A stretch of 64,000 nt of DNA from Alteromonas marina. Lineage in GTDB: Bacteria > Pseudomonadota > Gammaproteobacteria > Enterobacterales > Alteromonadaceae. Below, one piece after another: positions 60,841 through 64,000 of the stretch (positions are counted from its first letter, which is position 1; each line of letters begins with the position of its first letter). The position numbers were made by a program, and so were the translations under genes. The stretch lies in assembly GCF_000808575.1 (NCBI RefSeq), contig NZ_JWLW01000013.1, positions 1-64,000 of the forward strand. Direction: 5' to 3'. A model generated the notes under the pieces. The model had not been told where the DNA came from. It worked only from the letters and a program-made list of their open reading frames with translations, and searched no databases.

Positions 60841-62076
60841 GGCTACATCAGTGTTATCGCTCGGCGCTTCGCTAACGAATCGCAGTACAATATATCCTAA
60901 GCACGCCGAGACAAGAGAGCCGGTTAAAATGCCCACACGCTCGTCAAAAATTTGATTGATACCTGTCTGTGCAAAGGCCAGTCCCCCAATGAATAAGCTC
61001 ATTGTAAAGCCAACACCGCAAAGTAGCGCACAGCCATAGATATGCTTGAAGTTAAGATCCTCTGGTAACTTAGCCAGCTTTAACTTCACCATTAAGTAGC
61101 AAAAACCGAATACGCCAATTTGTTTACCCACAACCAAGCCAAGAAAGATCCCAAAGGTAACAGGATGGAAAATACCCTCCGGACTGATGTTACCAAAACT
61201 TATGCCGGCGTTAGCGAAGGCGAATAAAGGTAGGATCGCGAAACTCACCGAGCCATTCAAACCGTGCTCTAGTCGCGTTACCGGAGAATAAGATTCGTCT
61301 TTCTCATCCCGCATAGGAATAAAGCCAGCAAGTACGACACCTGCCAGTGTGGCGTGAACGCCTGACTTCAACATGGCTACCCACAGAATGATTCCCACAA
61401 AAACATAAGGCGGAATATCTACCACATTGCGTTTATTCATTTGCCACAACAGCAATAAACAACCTGCAGCAATATACAGCGCACCCGCGGTAATGTGCTC
61501 GGTGTAAAACAGGGCAATAATTACGATAGCACCGATATCGTCAATAATAGCCAGGGTGACTAAGAAAACTTTCAGGCTCGTAGGTACTCGACTACCTAGT
61601 AGCGCCAAAATACCTAACGCAAACGCGATGTCAGTAGCGGCGGGAATTGCCCACCCTGCAATGGCTACGGGGTTGTCCCAGTTGATGCCTACATATATCA
61701 AGGCGGGTAGTGCCATACCACCAACAGCACCCGCTGCGGGTAAAATAATATCTTTAGGATTGGCCAATTCACCTTCGCAGATTTCCCGCTTCAGTTCCAG
61801 ACCCACGTGAAAAAAGAACACCGCCATTAACCCGTCGTTAATCCACAGCAATAATGGCTTATCGATAGCCCACGTACCGGCTGATATTTGTACCGGCATA
61901 CTGATTAAATGATCGTAAAGCGTATCTAGGGGAGAATTAGCAATAATGAGCGCAAGAATCGTTGCACCCATTAACAATATGCCGGGAGCGGCTTCGCGAT
62001 TTAAGAAGTCAGAGACCACGTCTTGTACTTCTTCTATCACCTCATCAAGTACGTCGGGTTCGTGTTTATCTGTCAT
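60802..62076 (-). CDS. nhaA: Na+/H+ antiporter NhaA
   Basis: An inner-membrane antiporter of about 424 residues that exports sodium in exchange for protons. Twelve helices are expected. Family signatures are [36 protein letters not shown], the paired aspartates in [13 protein letters not shown], and [15 protein letters not shown]. The ATG at 62076 with AGAGG six bases upstream is preferred over the TTG one codon earlier. It converges with the hybrid kinase, and the coding ends overlap by 39 bases. Confidence 0.96.
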   Translation of the reverse strand: MTDKHEPDVLDEVIEEVQDVVSDFLNREAAPGILLMGATILALIIANSPLDTLYDHLISMPVQISAGTWAIDKPLLLWINDGLMAVFFFHVGLELKREICEGELANPKDIILPAAGAVGGMALPALIYVGINWDNPVAIAGWAIPAATDIAFALGILALLGSRVPTSLKVFLVTLAIIDDIGAIVIIALFYTEHITAGALYIAAGCLLLLWQMNKRNVVDIPPYVFVGIILWVAMLKSGVHATLAGVVLAGFIPMRDEKDESYSPVTRLEHGLNGSVSFAILPLFAFANAGISFGNISPEGIFHPVTFGIFLGLVVGKQIGVFGFCYLMVKLKLAKLPEDLNFKHIYGCALLCGVGFTMSLFIGGLAFAQTGINQIFDERVGILTGSLVSACLGYIVLRFVSEAPSDNTDVASNASKFTGNTVK

Positions 62077-62354
62077 CAATAACCTCTAACGCCCGTTCAT
62101 GGTCAACGTCGCAAAATGTGGAAATAAAAGCGTTCGTTAATCCGTGTAGTCAGGCAACTTTTCTACATAAATTAATTATAGTTAATACGACTGACAGCGA
62201 AGAGATAGATCACCCTTATAAGAGAGTAGCCTCAACAACCCTTAAGCGAGTGGCGCTATAATTGACGCCATTTACGGTGGGATTTTGAACGGTTTTACGC
62301 TACAATCGCGGCCTTTCCAAGGTTGTCCACTTTACCTACCCCGAGGATCTCTAG
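62077..62354. promoter_or_regulatory. Divergent promoter region of nhaA and purE
   Basis: A 278-base gap that must hold promoters for nhaA and purE. No clear PurR palindrome was identified by eye. Confidence 0.4.
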
Positions 62355-62849
62355 ATGGCAAAAGTCGCGATTGTAATGGGTTCAACTTCAGACTGGCCTA
62401 CTATGCAGCAGGCCGCAAAAATGCTGAAGTCGTTTGGTGTTGAATTTGAAGCGAAGGTGGTGTCGGCGCACCGTACACCCAACTTGCTAGTAGAGTTTGC
62501 AGAAAGCGCTGCAGATGAAGGTTTTAGCGCAATCATTGCTGGCGCAGGCGGCGCAGCTCACTTACCGGGTATGATTGCTGCACACACGCATTTACCTGTG
62601 TTTGGCTGCCCGGTTAAATCAAAGGCGCTCAATGGATTAGACTCACTGCTTTCTATCGTTCAAATGCCGAAAGGTGTTGCGGTAGGTACACTGGCAATAG
62701 GTGAGGCTGGTGCAGCAAATGCGGGTCTTCTCGCGGCACAAGTTGTTGCGCTGCAAGACGAAAGCGTACGCAATGCCGTTATCGCTTTTAGAAAATCGCA
62801 AACTGATACGGTACTTGCTTCAAGCAATACGTTGGAGCTAGATGAATGA
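62355..62849 (+). CDS. purE: N5-carboxyaminoimidazole ribonucleotide mutase
   Basis: Rearranges N5-CAIR to CAIR in purine synthesis. The 164 residues contain the [15 protein letters not shown] start, VSAHRTPN with catalytic His, [13 protein letters not shown] and [22 protein letters not shown]. The stop overlaps the purK start by four bases (ATGA). Confidence 0.97.
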   Translation: MAKVAIVMGSTSDWPTMQQAAKMLKSFGVEFEAKVVSAHRTPNLLVEFAESAADEGFSAIIAGAGGAAHLPGMIAAHTHLPVFGCPVKSKALNGLDSLLSIVQMPKGVAVGTLAIGEAGAANAGLLAAQVVALQDESVRNAVIAFRKSQTDTVLASSNTLELDE

Positions 62850-63982
62850 GAGTAGTCGTTTACGGCGCAGGCCAACTTGCTCAAATGATGTACCTGGCGG
62901 GAAGCCCGTTAGGTATTGACGTTCAAGCTGTGGACGTAAACAACGATACCGTTGTACATCCAGTTAGCAAAACCCCTCTTGAAATCTCACTTGCTCAAGC
63001 ACTAGAAGGTGCAGATGCTCTTACCGTAGAATTTGAGCATGTACCTGAAAGGCTTCTTGAAGACGCGGCGAAAACAAACAAGTTGATGCCAAATATTGAC
63101 AGCATTCTTGTTGGCGCCGATCGCGTACGTGAGAAAAAGCTGCTTGAAAGCATGCAGGTGGCAAATTGTGAGCACCAAATAGTTACCGACCTTGCCCAGT
63201 TAGACGATTGCGTAAAGCAGTTGGGTAGCAAACTCATTCTTAAGGCTAGCCGCGATGGCTATGACGGATATGGTCAATGGCGTTTAAGTGATGAGGCTGA
63301 CTTACCTGAACTAAAAAATGCACTTCAGGGATTAGATTTGCAGACTGTGCCTTTAGTGGTTGAAAAAATGGTGGCTTTCGACAGAGAGTTGTCATTAATC
63401 GGTGTACGCAATGCTAATGGCGACGTACGCACCTATCCACTTGCTGAAAATTTGCATCACCAAGGTCAACTTCACGTGTCGGTTGCACCAGCGACTAACG
63501 TTGATGATGCACTTCAGGCCCAGGCTCACGATATTTTTGTGAAACTTGCTGAGGGTATGAACTACGTCGGTGTGCTGGCTGTGGAACTATTCCAAGTAGG
63601 CGACAAGCTACTTGTAAACGAACTTGCTCCTCGTGTACATAACTCTGGGCACTGGAGCCAGTCGGGCGCTGTAACCAGTCAGTTTGAAAATCACTTACGC
63701 GCAGTATGTGGATTGCCTCTTGGTGACACGTCAGCCATTGGCCCAAGCGCTATGGTCAACATTATTGGTTGCAGCAGCTTCTCGCGCGATTTGCTAAGCA
63801 TCGATGGTAGTCATCTTCACTGGTACGGAAAATCTGTTCGTGAAAAGCGCAAGATGGGACACATCAATGTCACCACGAATAGTTATGAAAGCTTGGGTGA
63901 AAAGCTCATGGCATTGAGCAAATATTTACCACTTGAGTACTTCCCAAAATTAGTTGGTGAAGCAACGCGATTAAAAGGTTGA
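62846..63982 (+). CDS. purK: 5-(carboxyamino)imidazole ribonucleotide synthase
   Basis: ATP-grasp enzyme that makes N5-CAIR from AIR and bicarbonate, the step before PurE. The 378 residues begin [18 protein letters not shown] and contain [30 protein letters not shown] (substrate-binding) and [14 protein letters not shown]. It overlaps purE, forming the usual purEK pair. The gene ends 18 bases before the window edge. Confidence 0.97.
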   Translation: MRVVVYGAGQLAQMMYLAGSPLGIDVQAVDVNNDTVVHPVSKTPLEISLAQALEGADALTVEFEHVPERLLEDAAKTNKLMPNIDSILVGADRVREKKLLESMQVANCEHQIVTDLAQLDDCVKQLGSKLILKASRDGYDGYGQWRLSDEADLPELKNALQGLDLQTVPLVVEKMVAFDRELSLIGVRNANGDVRTYPLAENLHHQGQLHVSVAPATNVDDALQAQAHDIFVKLAEGMNYVGVLAVELFQVGDKLLVNELAPRVHNSGHWSQSGAVTSQFENHLRAVCGLPLGDTSAIGPSAMVNIIGCSSFSRDLLSIDGSHLHWYGKSVREKRKMGHINVTTNSYESLGEKLMALSKYLPLEYFPKLVGEATRLKG

Positions 63983-64000
63983 CACCCACGCGTTTATCGC

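Overview
The window looks like a chromosomal segment of a marine gammaproteobacterium of the order Alteromonadales, most likely Alteromonas or a close relative. This rests on gene content and order: an arginine cluster argCBFGH-A, tatABC followed by tatD and hemB, gppA-rhlB divergent from trxA-rho, yibN-grxC-secB-gpsA divergent from envC-yibQ, a MaoP (DUF413) protein, a large TonB-dependent receptor and a PEP-CTERM-type exported protein. No phage, CRISPR array or intact insertion sequence was seen. Most of the window is core chromosome; accessory or decayed stretches are confined to about 1-2060, 5850-6570 and 36100-37500.

Layout. 1-2060 holds a heavily decayed IS4-type transposase on the minus strand and then about 1 kb with no recognisable gene. 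2063-5851 is a two-gene unit: a choice-of-anchor-A-like exported protein with a C-terminal PEP-CTERM-like tail and a 940-residue periplasmic TPR protein resembling PrsT. A decayed copy of an alpha/beta hydrolase follows on the minus strand, then a catalase. A TetR repressor is divergent from an FAD oxidoreductase plus DUF2855 pair, with two palindromic operators between them. An intact alpha/beta hydrolase sits downstream of the arginine operon (12482-19259, minus strand). That operon has an ARG-box-covered promoter and a roughly 290-nt leader containing a small ORF and a very long hairpin followed by a T-run, an arrangement that suggests attenuation.

19915-25704 contains methylglyoxal synthase, a Cpx-like envelope-stress module (Spy/CpxP-like protein divergent from CpxR/CpxA, with GTAAA repeats between), a PldB-type lipase, TrmL and a small His-rich exported protein. 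25795-31198 contains gpsA-secB-grxC-yibN (minus) facing away from envC and yibQ, then a MerC-like membrane protein preceded by a Zur-like palindrome. 31317-35160 (minus) contains a glycerophosphodiesterase, an EamA transporter, phosphatidylserine decarboxylase and RsgA; orn is divergent. Two identical tRNA-Gly(GCC) genes and a broken third 3' end lie at 35894-36217, next to an unrecognised ORF.

37506-44690 carries a TonB-dependent receptor, a DUF4442 hotdog protein, MaoP and the IlvIH acetolactate synthase. 44772-51571 carries an unrecognised outer-membrane-like protein (minus) and a plus-strand run tatA-tatB-tatC, a small periplasmic protein, tatD, a membrane diguanylate cyclase and hemB. 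51658-56458 is the gppA/rhlB and trxA/rho neighbourhood. The window ends with an exported M20 peptidase, a MASE1-like hybrid histidine kinase, nhaA and purEK.

The observations most worth checking are the arginine leader, an identical 13-bp CTGGT/ACCAG palindrome placed over the promoters of two unlinked lipid-type genes (12329 and 41014), the Zur-like site in front of the MerC-like gene, and the decayed hydrolase paralogue.
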